Source: Thermogemmatispora aurantia
GTDB taxonomy: Bacteria > Chloroflexota > Ktedonobacteria > Ktedonobacterales > Ktedonobacteraceae
Length of the DNA stretch: 64,000 nucleotides
Direction: 5' to 3'
Assembly (NCBI RefSeq): GCF_008974285.1
Contig: NZ_BKZV01000001.1
Location: forward strand, 543,319 to 607,318
Under the pieces are notes generated by a model. It made no database searches. It saw nothing but the letters and a program-made list of their open reading frames with translations, and was not told where the DNA came from. The translations under genes and the position numbers were made by a program. Shown piece by piece: positions 10,221 to 19,437 of the stretch. Numbering within the stretch: position 1 is the stretch's first letter; every line of letters begins with the position of its first letter.

Positions 10221-11228
10221 CTACTCAGCTCCGCTGCCCTGTTCTGCCTCTACCAGCAGGTCGAGAGCTCGTCGAACATAGATCGGTGTGAGCTGTTTGC
10301 GATAGGTGATTGTCAAATCCGCGTTGTCCAGTGGCCTGGCACGCTTCGCCGCCAGGGTCGCTACTTCCTGCAGCAAGGTAGGCGTGGGCTGCTGTCCTCG
10401 CAGACGCGCCATTGCCTCTTCAGCCTCGACGGGATGGGAGGCAACAGCGCCCAGCGTAATGCGAGCATCGCCTATGCGACCATCCGGCTCACGACGCAGG
10501 GCCACGGCTACACCTAGAATGGGGAAATCAAAGGAGCCACGTCGGCGTAGCTTGAGATAGGTACTGCGCCAGCCAAGCGCGGGTGGCAGCCAGATCTCCT
10601 GTAAGATCTCATCGGCCTCGCGGGTATAAGGCCGCATGCCATCGTCGTAGAACAGCTCCTGAATCGGTATCTCGCGCTCGCCACGCACACTAACCAGGCG
10701 TACCCGCGCTTGCAGGGCCACAAGCACGGGCGCCGTATCCGCCGAGGAGATGGCCCAGCAGCGCGGACTACCCGGAGCGACAAGGCAGATGCTGCCATCG
10801 CGCTTCATGCAATAGCCGATGGAATGGCGCCAGAACTCGGTTTGATTATAATAGTTGCAGCGCGTATCCAGCAAGATATTGCCGCCAATGGTGCCAGCAT
10901 TGCGCAACTGAGGTGTAGAGACCGCCGCGGCTGCCAAGGCCAGGGCAGGATAGTGGGCACGAATGAGTGGATGGTTACTAATGCTTGTCAGGGTCTCACC
11001 TGCACCGATGCGCACGCCCACATCTGGTGAGCCACTGATCCCCTTCAGCTCGCGCAGGCGGCGCAGTCCAACAAGGACCGCAGGCGTAAACTGGCGACGC
11101 TTCATATTAGGCAGCAAGTCAGTTCCGCCGGCCACGGGCATGGCCTGGGGTCCTTCCTCAGCCAGTAGTCGCGTTGCCTCGCTGAGTGTGCGTGGTGCCA
11201 GATAGCGAAAAGGAGGCAAGCGTAGCAT
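10221..11228 (-). CDS. hcrB: Molybdenum hydroxylase FAD subunit, 4-hydroxybenzoyl-CoA reductase beta-like
   Basis: 335 residues. The N-terminal FAD-binding part shows PVAGGTDLLPNMKRR and STPQLRNAGTIGGNILLDTRCNY. Right after it is an insertion with four cysteines at residues 124, 140, 148 and 157 (in TRCNYYNQTEF, GYCMKRD, SICLV and SPRCWAIS). Spacings of 16, 8 and 9 equal those I recall for the [4Fe-4S] ligands of HcrB of Thauera aromatica (122, 138, 146, 155), a feature absent from xanthine and CO dehydrogenases. The ATG at 11228 directly abuts the stop of the upstream large-subunit gene (TGAATG) and has AAAGGAGGAA, so translation is coupled. The symbol is given by similarity; the substrate is inferred. 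Confidence 0.82.
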   Translation of the reverse strand: MLRLPPFRYLAPRTLSEATRLLAEEGPQAMPVAGGTDLLPNMKRRQFTPAVLVGLRRLRELKGISGSPDVGVRIGAGETLTSISNHPLIRAHYPALALAAAAVSTPQLRNAGTIGGNILLDTRCNYYNQTEFWRHSIGYCMKRDGSICLVAPGSPRCWAISSADTAPVLVALQARVRLVSVRGEREIPIQELFYDDGMRPYTREADEILQEIWLPPALGWRSTYLKLRRRGSFDFPILGVAVALRREPDGRIGDARITLGAVASHPVEAEEAMARLRGQQPTPTLLQEVATLAAKRARPLDNADLTITYRKQLTPIYVRRALDLLVEAEQGSGAE

Positions 11229-13811
11229 TCAGGCAGTTCCTCCTTTCTGCGGAAGCCGGGAGGAGGTGGAAGCCGCCCCATGAGGAGCACTCTCTCCCTG
11301 CCTCGGATGCTGATGGTGGCCGTTCGTTGGATCGGGCCGTGGCTCCCGCTGCTCTGGAGACCAGCGAATGAGCCGCGCGGGCCAGCGCTCATTCAGAACG
11401 ATAGGCGTGACACGTGGGGGAGGTAGCGGACGCTCTCCAGGTTCGCTACGAGCCGCTTTGAGGGCGCGCAAAACCTTATCTGGTGTAATCGGCACTTCAT
11501 CAATACGAATGCCAACGGCGTTGTAGATGGCATTGGCAATAGCCGGGATGACGGGCAGCAGCGGACCCTGTCCAGCCTCTTTCCCCCCAAAAGGGCCTTC
11601 TTCGTCAGGCTGGCCAACCAGGATGGTTTCAATTTCCGGCGTGTCGAGAGTGGTGGGAATCTTGTAGTCCAGAATCGACGGGATCTTATGCCGCCCTTTG
11701 CGAAAGATCTGCTGCTCCATGAGAGCCTCACCATAGCCCATATAGGCGCTTCCCTCGACCTGGCCAGCTACGAGCAAGGGGTTAATTGCCTGGCCCACAT
11801 CGTGAGCCAGCCAGAGCTTTTCAACCTTGACCTCGCCCGTTTCGATGTCAACCCCCACCAGAGCGACGCAGGCCGAGTACGAGTAGGCCGGCGAAGGACC
11901 AACCCCGGCCCCTTTGAAGTCACCATGAATGTCCTCTGGAGGCGCATAGGAGCCTGCTGCAACCAGGGCCCCGTAGCGAGCTTCGGCCAGCTGCACTGCC
12001 TGCTCAAAGGAGAGGGCAACCTGCGGATCGTCAATACAGTAAATGAAGCCGTCGCTGCTCTCCAGGCGGTCGGGCGGCAGGCGCAGCCGCTCAGCCGCAA
12101 CGCTATGTAGCAGCTCCTTTAGGCGCCGGGCCGCCTGAATAGCAGCGTTACCCGCCATGAAGGTGACACGACTGGAGTAGGAGCCAAGATCAACTGGGGT
12201 TAAGGTCGTATCGGCGGTCTCCAGGTGGATGCGCTCCGGCTCAATTCCCAGTTCCTCGGCCACGATATAGGCGAGCACCGAGGTCGAGCCCTGGCCGATG
12301 TCGGTGGCACCGCAGTAGACGGTGACGCCCCCGCCACGATCAAGACGGATCTGGACAGCGGAATGGGGCATATCATTCCAGTAGATCGGCTTGCCAGCCC
12401 CACAGATGTAGGTGGAAAGAGCCAGTCCCATGCCATGCCGGACAGGTGAGGACTGGCGTGTAGCCTCAGCCTCGCGCGCCAGACGCGCAGCATGGAACTC
12501 GCGCCAACCGGAGCGGGAGACGACCTGATCCAGACATTCTTCTAGGGCACAGCTCGTAATACGCAGACCATTGATGGTTCGACTGTAGGGCCGGACCAGA
12601 TTGCGCTTGCGCAGCTCGATCGGATCGACTCCCAGATCAGCGGCGATTTTGTCGAGATGAACTTCGACAGCAAAGCGTGGCTGGGGCGTGCCATGACCAC
12701 GCTTAGGACCACAGGGCGGTTTGTTCGTGAAAACACGCATGCCCTCGAATTTGTAGGCGGGAAGAGCATAAGTGACCGGCTGGAGAGCGCCTGTATAGTA
12801 GGTGGTAGCCACGCCGTACGAGCCATAGGCCCCGCCATCCAGGAAGGAGCGAAAATGCATGGCGGTGATCGTCCCGTCACGCTTGACTCCAGTCTTGATC
12901 CACATCTTGACCGGATGGCGTCCCCGATGGATGAGAAAAACTTCTTCGCGCGTACAGGTGATTTTGACAGGTCGCCCAGTGCGACGCGCTAGCTCGCAGG
13001 CACAAATCTCATGCGAGAAGGGATCGCTCTTACCACCGAAGCCACCTCCCACATGGGGAGCAATAACGCGCAGATGGGAGGGCGGAATACCCAGGACCTT
13101 GCTGACTTCGCGATGGACATAGTGAGGGGTCTGTGTCGAGGACCAGAGGGTGAGCTTCCCCCCGATGGGATCATGGGGGTCCGGCTCCCAGCGCGCCAGA
13201 CAAGCATGGGTCTCGATCGGAACGTGATTGTTGCCCTCGTAGTAGAACCAGTCTTCTCGCACATAGTCGGCGGCCGCAAAGCCAGCCTCGATATCGCCAA
13301 ATTCATAAGAGACGGCTTTGTGGATGTTACCGTTGCGCGTCTCCTCGTGGATCTTGATGTCAGGGCGCGCCAGAGCCTCCTCGATGCTCATCAGAGCCGG
13401 CAAGACTTCGTATTCAACTTCGATCAGGCGCAGAGCTTGCTCCAGCGTGTCCGGGTCAACGGCGGCCACAGCCGCCACTGGATCGCCAACATAGCGCACT
13501 TTGTCGACGGCTAAGGCCGTTTCGTCCTGGCTGGAAGGCAAAATACCGTATTTGCGCGGCAGATCTTCACCCGTAATAACGGCGAGCACGCCCGGCAGCT
13601 CCCGCGCTTTACGCGTATTGATGGAGATAATGCGCGCATGGGGATGAGGCGAGCGCAGGAGGCCGCCGTAGAGCATCCGCGGGAGTATGATGTCATCGGC
13701 ATAGATAGCCCGCCCGGTCACAGTGCTATAGGCATCAACTTTGGGCAAGGGCTTACCTACCACTTTGTAGGGACCTGCTTTGCGTGGTTGCAGACGCCGC
13801 CATTCGTCCAT
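11229..13811 (-). CDS. hcrA: Molybdenum hydroxylase large (Mo-cofactor) subunit, 4-hydroxybenzoyl-CoA reductase alpha-like
   Basis: 860 residues. It begins MDEWRRLQPRKAGPYKVVGK and carries the family blocks VTGRAIYADDI, VRYVGDPVAAVAAVDPDTLEQAL, HVGGGFGGKSD, RGHGTPQPRFAVEV, GATDIGQGSTSV and, near the end, PFGGKEAGQGPLLPVIPAIANA. The form I CO dehydrogenase active-site motif AYxCSFR is not present. In the last block the position that is usually the catalytic Glu of the family (GxGE) reads Gln748 (codon CAG at 11570-11568), which is odd. The start ATG at 13811 follows AGAGGAG; the frame is open 22 codons further without support. It sits between the small Fe-S subunit and the FAD subunit in one operon. 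Assignment as HcrA follows mainly from its partner subunit. Confidence 0.85.
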   Translation of the reverse strand: MDEWRRLQPRKAGPYKVVGKPLPKVDAYSTVTGRAIYADDIILPRMLYGGLLRSPHPHARIISINTRKARELPGVLAVITGEDLPRKYGILPSSQDETALAVDKVRYVGDPVAAVAAVDPDTLEQALRLIEVEYEVLPALMSIEEALARPDIKIHEETRNGNIHKAVSYEFGDIEAGFAAADYVREDWFYYEGNNHVPIETHACLARWEPDPHDPIGGKLTLWSSTQTPHYVHREVSKVLGIPPSHLRVIAPHVGGGFGGKSDPFSHEICACELARRTGRPVKITCTREEVFLIHRGRHPVKMWIKTGVKRDGTITAMHFRSFLDGGAYGSYGVATTYYTGALQPVTYALPAYKFEGMRVFTNKPPCGPKRGHGTPQPRFAVEVHLDKIAADLGVDPIELRKRNLVRPYSRTINGLRITSCALEECLDQVVSRSGWREFHAARLAREAEATRQSSPVRHGMGLALSTYICGAGKPIYWNDMPHSAVQIRLDRGGGVTVYCGATDIGQGSTSVLAYIVAEELGIEPERIHLETADTTLTPVDLGSYSSRVTFMAGNAAIQAARRLKELLHSVAAERLRLPPDRLESSDGFIYCIDDPQVALSFEQAVQLAEARYGALVAAGSYAPPEDIHGDFKGAGVGPSPAYSYSACVALVGVDIETGEVKVEKLWLAHDVGQAINPLLVAGQVEGSAYMGYGEALMEQQIFRKGRHKIPSILDYKIPTTLDTPEIETILVGQPDEEGPFGGKEAGQGPLLPVIPAIANAIYNAVGIRIDEVPITPDKVLRALKAARSEPGERPLPPPRVTPIVLNERWPARLIRWSPEQREPRPDPTNGHHQHPRQGESAPHGAASTSSRLPQKGGTA

Positions 13812-13898
13812 AGCTTCTCCTCTCTCTTGTGTACCGGTGCTGAGCTGAGCGGACGACACGGATAGGATCGCTGTCATCTATCTGCCCACGAGGCCTTT

Positions 13899-14411
13899 TC
13901 AAGGCTGGAGGGCAGCATTGGGCTGCCGCTCACCCTGGCGGGCAGCAGAGAGACGCTCCGCCGCTGCTTCAACCGCCTCGTAGATCTTCGTGTATCCGGT
14001 GCAGCGGCAGAGGTTGCCGGACAGCGCCTGTTTAATCTCTTCGCGCGTTGGATGGGGATTCTGACGGAGAAGGGCTACAGCAGAGAGTAGCATCCCGGGA
14101 GTACAGTAGCCACATTGAGCCGCTCCCAGCTCGGCGAAGGTCTCTTGAAGCGGGTGGAGCCTGCCCTGCTCCTCCAGTCCTTCAATCGTCGTAATCTCAC
14201 AGTCTTGAACCTCCAGCGGCAGGGTCAGGCAGGAGAGAACCGGCACGCCGTCGAGGAGCACGGTGCAGGCGCCGCACTCGCCTAGCTCACAGCCATGTTT
14301 GGTACCGGTCAGCCCGAGATCCTCACGCAGGACCTCTAGCAAGGTCCGATGAGGCAACACCGCCACCTCATAGCGTTCACCATTGATACGCAGGGTAATC
14401 AGTTCGCGCAT
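13899..14411 (-). CDS. hcrC: Molybdenum hydroxylase [2Fe-2S] small subunit
   Basis: 170 residues. Two [2Fe-2S] domains are plain: the plant-ferredoxin type with C41, C46, C49 and C61 (GCELGECGACTVLLDG...LSC) and the all-helical type with C100, C103, C135 and C137 (QCGYCTPGMLLSAVAL...NLCRCTGY). The protein carries electrons between the Mo site and FAD in the LMS-type heterotrimer. ATG at 14411 follows AAAGGAGT; the longer frame to 14474 has no ribosome site. It is the first gene of the operon (hcrC, hcrA, hcrB) and lies about 110 bases downstream of an extended -10 promoter. Family assignment is certain; the symbol rests on the HcrB-type partner. Confidence 0.9.
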   Translation of the reverse strand: MRELITLRINGERYEVAVLPHRTLLEVLREDLGLTGTKHGCELGECGACTVLLDGVPVLSCLTLPLEVQDCEITTIEGLEEQGRLHPLQETFAELGAAQCGYCTPGMLLSAVALLRQNPHPTREEIKQALSGNLCRCTGYTKIYEAVEAAAERLSAARQGERQPNAALQP

Positions 14412-14526
14412 GTGGACTCCTTTCGGCCCGATGATCATCTCCAGGGTGACCCAGGGAGAACCCCCAGTGAGCACTCCGGCAGACAGGGGAGCCGATCGGG
14501 TTCTTCAGATAGTGGAACCCTGTGTT

Positions 14527-14535
14527 ATTATAACA
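14527..14535 (-). promoter_or_regulatory. Extended -10 promoter of the molybdenum hydroxylase operon
   Basis: On the minus strand the sequence reads TGTTATAAT, a perfect extended -10 element, inside an AT-rich pocket. No good -35 hexamer is seen, as expected for this promoter class. Transcription toward the small-subunit gene would leave a leader of roughly 110 bases. Confidence 0.5.
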
Positions 14536-14637
14536 TTTTTCCTTGCGTGCTATATTGCCCAAGTGCAGCACTGTATCTGTAAAGTGCACACTCCTCCCCG
14601 CAAAAACGACTCCCGCCCGGAATCTCCAAGACGAGCC

Positions 14638-16308
14638 TCAAGGCAGACCGCTGACGCGGAAATCGCGCGGATGCTCGACGACGAAACGCTCTTCAATCTG
14701 CTGCTTCCCGCCAGCGGGCAAGGTAAACTGCCAGGTAAGCTGCTCCAGCTTGCTGCGCTCCTGTGGCTCCGGCTGCAGAGAAACAATATGCACTTTGATG
14801 CGTTCGTGGCGCGAGACGGGCAGACGATCCATGATCACGACGCGACGCTCGCCCTGGGCAAAGCTCTCCACTGTAATGCGGTAGGCGTAGGTGATGCGTC
14901 GCAGGTTCCCCTGCAGACGACCGCCCTGCTCAACCTTGCGCTCGATCAACTCACGTCGAATGCGCACGGTGTCGTCGAGGCCAAGGAAGAGGCGAAAGGT
15001 TTGGCCAGGAGCAGTCAGGTCGATTTCTGTGGTGCCAACGTATTCGTTATCGACAAAGATGTTGGCTTTGCCTTTGAGCAGGACTCCACCGCTGCTGTTC
15101 TCTACGGTGGCACGCAGGTGAGCCGCCTCCTCCAAGGCAGGGATCGCAACAACTTCCAGCCGGCAGGGAAGTCGATATTGGGCAATGAGCGTTCGATGGG
15201 GCGAGCCGTCGGCGGGAATGCTGACGGAGCTTCCACAGCGATAGACCAGGGCAGTGGCCCGCTGCTCAATCTCGGCCTCCGGCTCGACGGCCTCCTCGTT
15301 GGCTGGCGCTTCTTCTTTGACCTGGATCTGGCTCTCTTTGGAGAGGGCTGCTGCAGGCAAGGCTCGCTGCTGCCGCGAGCTGGGGCTAGGGCTGGGGCTG
15401 GGCATGGCATATGGCATTGGTGGCGGAGCAGGGACCGCCCCTACGAGCGGCGAGAAAACCGGTTGGGAAGTATCTACGTACCAGGGCTTCAGCTCGGGGA
15501 GAACCGTCGCCTGAGCTGGGCGCGCCGTGGAGAGCGCCAGCGCTACCTCGTTCCAATCTTCACCGCTGTGCTGCTCCACCAGGCCAAGACAGGTGAGATC
15601 AACGCTGCTCTCCAGACCGCCAGCGCTGTCATTGTGATCCGTGAAGGAGAGACGGGCATCGTAGCTGGGATGCCAGGCGGCCCGTTCGATCAGATAGCTC
15701 AGCTCCAGGCTCAGCTCACCGGCTTGTGGCAGCTCCACGCTGACGAGCACGGCCAGACGGTCAGGATTGCTGCCAAGACGTTTCTGCTCCAGCTCACGTT
15801 TCTTAGCCTTCAACTCCTCTTGCAGTTGTTGAAGTTGGATAGCCACATCCTGGGAAGCCTCGGCATCCTGCAACATTTGCTCCAGGAGAGCAGCAAAAAA
15901 GCTCTGGAAATCGCCCGGTTGTAAGCGTCCCTGGGTCAGACCCTGGATCAACGTCGGCGCCTGCTCACCCAGGGCCTGAACCCAGCGTCGGCGCTGCTCC
16001 AGGGCTTGCTGACGAGCCTGCAGGAGCTGCACCTTGCGACCCAACAAATCGCAAGCCGTCTGTAAGCGCAGCAGCTCTTGCTCGGGAGGACGCGGCAAAA
16101 AGGCTGTAGTCGTCTCAACGCCGAGCAGGCGCGTTCCCACCGGCCCCCTACCACTCGCGCGCAGGGAGTCCTTGAGGAAGGGTGGCAGATAGTTGATGCG
16201 CAGCTCATGCTCACCAGCCTCCAGGGGGAGGTTTCCTTGTCGCTTAACAAGGGCCCGATCACCATAGACAGTGACCTCAGTAATGCGGGTCTCTAGCTCA
16301 ATGACCAT
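14638..16308 (-). CDS. DUF4139/MuiA-family (mucoidy inhibitor A-like) protein
   Basis: 556 residues. The N-terminal DUF4140-like domain is RITEVTVYGDRALVKRQGNLPLEAGEHELRI. A coiled coil with LLRLQTACDLLGRKVQLLQARQQALEQRR follows at about 85-190. The C-terminal DUF4139 domain contains ELSYLIERAAWHPSYDARL and GEDWNEVALALSTARP, both diagnostic. A Pro/Ser-rich linker lies near residues 300-340. The biochemical role of the family is unknown; some members are linked to exopolysaccharide phenotypes. No export signal is visible. The start is the ATG at 16308 behind GTGAGG; a GTG/ATG-type extension to 16347 has no ribosome site. Transcribed alone. Confidence 0.85.
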   Translation of the reverse strand: MVIELETRITEVTVYGDRALVKRQGNLPLEAGEHELRINYLPPFLKDSLRASGRGPVGTRLLGVETTTAFLPRPPEQELLRLQTACDLLGRKVQLLQARQQALEQRRRWVQALGEQAPTLIQGLTQGRLQPGDFQSFFAALLEQMLQDAEASQDVAIQLQQLQEELKAKKRELEQKRLGSNPDRLAVLVSVELPQAGELSLELSYLIERAAWHPSYDARLSFTDHNDSAGGLESSVDLTCLGLVEQHSGEDWNEVALALSTARPAQATVLPELKPWYVDTSQPVFSPLVGAVPAPPPMPYAMPSPSPSPSSRQQRALPAAALSKESQIQVKEEAPANEEAVEPEAEIEQRATALVYRCGSSVSIPADGSPHRTLIAQYRLPCRLEVVAIPALEEAAHLRATVENSSGGVLLKGKANIFVDNEYVGTTEIDLTAPGQTFRLFLGLDDTVRIRRELIERKVEQGGRLQGNLRRITYAYRITVESFAQGERRVVIMDRLPVSRHERIKVHIVSLQPEPQERSKLEQLTWQFTLPAGGKQQIEERFVVEHPRDFRVSGLP

Positions 16309-16802
16309 GCCTAACCTCACTGGCGGGAAATGTGGATGGACAACCAATCTCGTCTGGCAACCGATCAGCAGCCCTGTTGACCTGCTCCAGCTCGCCTTTC
16401 GGTGAGAGAGTAGCTCACAGACTTCGCCCCAGGAGACGATTCAGCATATCTGCTTACCTGTACCGCTGATGAGATTGATTACGGCTTTCTACAACAAAGC
16501 TTCTACTGAGAAGAGACGTCCACCCCCTTCACCCCTCTGCAGATCACCCCGCTGGGCCTTCCCACCTGATGAGAGGTGCTCGCCCAACGTCGATCTTGTC
16601 TAAGAGTGCCATGTGTAGGGAAGATGGGCGCCAGTCGAGAGGCTCCGTTGCCAGAGCATGAAGGCCAGACGAAGCAGTCACGCAGCTTCCCAGGCTATAC
16701 TCACTCCCTAGGCAGCGCTCGCTCACTCATGTGCCAGGTTACTCGTCAGCGCTTAAACGGCGAAGCTATCCCACCTCCGTTGCAGCAGGAAGAGGAGGAA
16801 CA
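16309..16802. other. Divergent intergenic region
   Basis: 494 bases between the divergently transcribed DUF4139 and exordium-like genes. It must contain both promoters, and moderately AT-rich patches occur at 16440-16510, but I cannot single out a convincing pair of hexamers. No gene is seen. Confidence 0.45.
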
Positions 16803-17762
16803 ATGTTGTTCGCTAGCACTATACCATATCTCTCAATCCAGCGTTCTCTGCGACTCCACCTGGTCAGGCTGCTCGGGGCCTGTGGCGTGCTGGGAATCTG
16901 CTTGAGTGCCGGCTTTTTGTGGCCGCTCGCTCCTTGGGGCCATGCTGGCCTCAGTGCCGCTCACCCTCTCAGTGGCTGGCATCCTTTGAAGATACGCTCC
17001 GCCTGGGCCACCAGGCCGCAAACCGCCAGCCAGAACCTACTTTACCATAACGGTCCAGTGATGAGCCGCGCGATGACCGCCTACGCCATCTTCTGGGAAC
17101 CAACAGGCTCTCAGGTAAGCGCAAGCTATCATCAGTTGATCGAACACTACTTCCAGGATGTAGGCACTTCAGCGCTCTACCACAACAACGTACAATACAG
17201 CGATAGCAGCGGTCAGGCTCCAACTGGCGCCAGCTTCGGCGGCTCCTGGATCGACCGCCGTCCATACCCGGACTCGACACTGAGCGACGCCCAAATCCAG
17301 GACGAGGTCAGACGCGCGCTGCAGATGCAAGGCTGGGGCGCTTCGCTTTCTCACATGTTCTTTGTTTTTACGGCTCGTGGAGAAAACATCTGTTATAACA
17401 GCTACTGTAGTTTCTCTAGCTTCTGTGCCTATCACGGCTACTTTGATAAGGAGATAATCTACGCCGTCATTCCCTATACAGGGAGCGACCCCGAGGCCTG
17501 TGGCGTCCCTTCCTCGCCTAACCACGATAGCGACGCAGACAGCAGCATCAATGTAGCCTCCCATGAGCAGATGGAAGGGGCCACCGATCCCCTGCTCAAT
17601 GCCTGGTACGATAGCCAGGGGAGTGAAATCGGAGACAAGTGCTCGTGGGAGTTTGGGCCGACAGGCGCTGATGGGGGCAATGTGACCTGGAACGGCCATA
17701 GCTATCTCGTACAGGAAGAATGGAACAACCAGAGCGGTGGCTGTGCCCTAAGCGGCCCGTGA
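16803..17762 (+). CDS. Exported exordium/phosphate-induced-protein-1-like protein
   Basis: 319 residues. The start ATG at 16803 has a perfect AGGAGGAAC upstream; 24 further open codons are not used. Residues 15-45 (LHLVRLLGACGVLGICLSAG) form an export signal. The mature part has YHNGPVMSRAMTAYAIFWEP, HYFQDVGTSALYHN, then IIYAVIPYTGSDPEACG and NVASHEQMEGATDPLLNAWYDSQGSEIGDKCSW. This order resembles the EXORDIUM/PHI-1 family, where a His-Glu region has been likened to a degenerate metalloprotease site. Several cysteines (CYNSYC, CGV, KCS, GGC) could form disulfides outside the cell. Function unknown; family call from memory. Confidence 0.72.
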   Translation: MLFASTIPYLSIQRSLRLHLVRLLGACGVLGICLSAGFLWPLAPWGHAGLSAAHPLSGWHPLKIRSAWATRPQTASQNLLYHNGPVMSRAMTAYAIFWEPTGSQVSASYHQLIEHYFQDVGTSALYHNNVQYSDSSGQAPTGASFGGSWIDRRPYPDSTLSDAQIQDEVRRALQMQGWGASLSHMFFVFTARGENICYNSYCSFSSFCAYHGYFDKEIIYAVIPYTGSDPEACGVPSSPNHDSDADSSINVASHEQMEGATDPLLNAWYDSQGSEIGDKCSWEFGPTGADGGNVTWNGHSYLVQEEWNNQSGGCALSGP

Positions 17763-17870
17763 GCCAAGGGAGGCCTGCCAGTCCAGCCAACCGCTTTACC
17801 CGAGACCTCTTGTCTGTGCTGGTCCGCAGGCCCGACAGCTGGCGGCCTGAGTAGAAAGGAGCAGACACAC

Positions 17871-19172
17871 TCAGGCTTGCTCAGCGAGTGCAGTCTCCAA
17901 CGCAGCGGCCCAGGCCAGCAACTCCTCATCACGCATCCAGCCGGCTACACACTGCAGGCCGAGTGGTAGCCCGTTCTTAGCCCGACCTGCTGGCAAACTC
18001 AGAGCCGGCAGGCCGGCCTGAGTCCAGGGTAAGTTCATGAGGCCGCTGCCCGTTGTCTGCAGGCCCTGGGGAGCCGGGCCAGGAGCCGCCGGGGTCAGCC
18101 AGAGATCGATGCCTTCACGCTCCATCAGCGCCTGCACCTGGGTTCGCAAGATCTCACGCCCAGCCCGCACCTCTACAATCTCCTGAATGCCGATCGTCAC
18201 CCCTTCGCGAATGGCCGCCGCAGTCAGCGGACGGTAGAGGGCCGCAAAACGCTCGAACCAGCGCGCATGCACTCGCGCCATCTCAGCATGGACCAGCCGC
18301 AGATGGCGCTGATTGATAGAGGCAATATCTGGCAAAGCAGGTACGCGTTTGAGGCGATAGCCCGCCCGCTGGAGTCGCGCGAGCTGTTCCTCAAAGGCTC
18401 GCAGCCCTTCCGGCGAGGTCTGGTCAAGATAGGGACCCTCGGGCACGCCCAGCACTGGCAGGGGTAGCGAAGGGCAACCACGCCAGCCGCGACAGAGCAG
18501 AGAGGCCACTTGCATCATTCCCGCAATGTCCTGGGTAAATAGGCCCACAGTATCGAGAGAAGGGGCACAGAGAATCAGGCCATCAGCAGAGATGCGTCCG
18601 AAGGTGGGCTTGAAGCCAACAATGCCACAAAAGGCCGCCGGACGCAGGACTGAGCCGATGGTCTGGGTTCCAAGAGCCAGCGGACAGTAGCCAGCGGCTA
18701 CCGCAGCCGCCGAACCACTGCTAGAACCGCCTGGCGTATGCAGAGGATTCACCGGGTTGCGCGTTGGTCCCGGCTCGAAATAGGCAAATTCAGCACTGAC
18801 GGCCTTGCCCAGCACGAGCGCCCCCGCCTCGCGGAGAAGGGTCACGCTGCTGGCTTGCGGCCCGCTCAGGACCTCCGCCGGCAGCTGGGAACCGGCCCGC
18901 GTTGGAAAGCCGTGCACATGAAAGAGGTCCTTGACGGCGAAGAGGACACCATAGAGCGGCGGGTGATCTGCCGGATCAGGATAACGCCGCTGCAGGCTTA
19001 ACGCCTCTTTGCGCAGCCGCTCGCGCCTTCCCTCTTCGGGCAAGAGAGCGGCAAGCGCGGGTTCGGCCCGCTCCACCCAGTCACAGGCTTCCTCAATAGC
19101 GGTCATCAGGTCCTGGCGACCGCTCCTGAGTTGCTCCGCCTGCTCTTGCAATCGCACATTTCTCGTCCACAT
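17871..19172 (-). CDS. Amidase signature family hydrolase
   Basis: 433 residues. The Ser-cisSer-Lys triad can be read: K81 in LFAVKDLFHVHG, S150 in HTPGGSSSGSAAAVAAG, and nucleophile S174 in LGTQTIGSVLRPAAFCG, with the 24-residue Ser-Ser spacing known from this family. It hydrolyses a carboxamide; which one cannot be told. It lacks the partners of the tRNA amidotransferase GatABC, and the glycine-rich loop GTQTIGSV differs slightly from the usual GSDTGGSI, so it is more likely a catabolic or detoxifying amidase. ATG at 19172 is preceded by AAAGGGG. Transcribed alone, convergent with the exordium-like gene. Confidence 0.87.
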   Translation of the reverse strand: MWTRNVRLQEQAEQLRSGRQDLMTAIEEACDWVERAEPALAALLPEEGRRERLRKEALSLQRRYPDPADHPPLYGVLFAVKDLFHVHGFPTRAGSQLPAEVLSGPQASSVTLLREAGALVLGKAVSAEFAYFEPGPTRNPVNPLHTPGGSSSGSAAAVAAGYCPLALGTQTIGSVLRPAAFCGIVGFKPTFGRISADGLILCAPSLDTVGLFTQDIAGMMQVASLLCRGWRGCPSLPLPVLGVPEGPYLDQTSPEGLRAFEEQLARLQRAGYRLKRVPALPDIASINQRHLRLVHAEMARVHARWFERFAALYRPLTAAAIREGVTIGIQEIVEVRAGREILRTQVQALMEREGIDLWLTPAAPGPAPQGLQTTGSGLMNLPWTQAGLPALSLPAGRAKNGLPLGLQCVAGWMRDEELLAWAAALETALAEQA

Positions 19173-19437
19173 CCCCTTTCTAGGCTCCTTTCCTCATGTT
19201 CGGTGAATATTTCGTAACACGCACTCAGTTGAATAGACGCACACTTCTGCACTGCCAGAGCACTTCTGAAGGCCAGAGAGCAAGCTGGCGCTGCGATGTT
19301 CTTCTCGTGGTGTTTCCCATCGACTGCCGCAGATTTCTCAGGAAGAATTTGCAGACTCCCTATTTACGACGGACTATGGTAGACTAGACACAGTTTCTCC
19401 AAGCAAGAGAGCGATTACGCTGCGCAGGAGGATCGCT

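Noticed and set aside
11229-13811. Form I CO dehydrogenase large subunit (CoxL)
   Set aside because: The diagnostic AYxCSFR motif is absent, and the FAD subunit has the four-Cys insertion of hydroxybenzoyl-CoA reductase.
14383-15924. 513-codon plus-strand open frame
   Set aside because: It overlaps the hydroxylase promoter and is antisense to the DUF4139 gene. No family features are seen.
16731-16802. Upstream extension of the exordium-like protein
   Set aside because: The ATG at 16803 has an ideal AGGAGG site followed soon by the export signal, and the 24 codons before it have neither.
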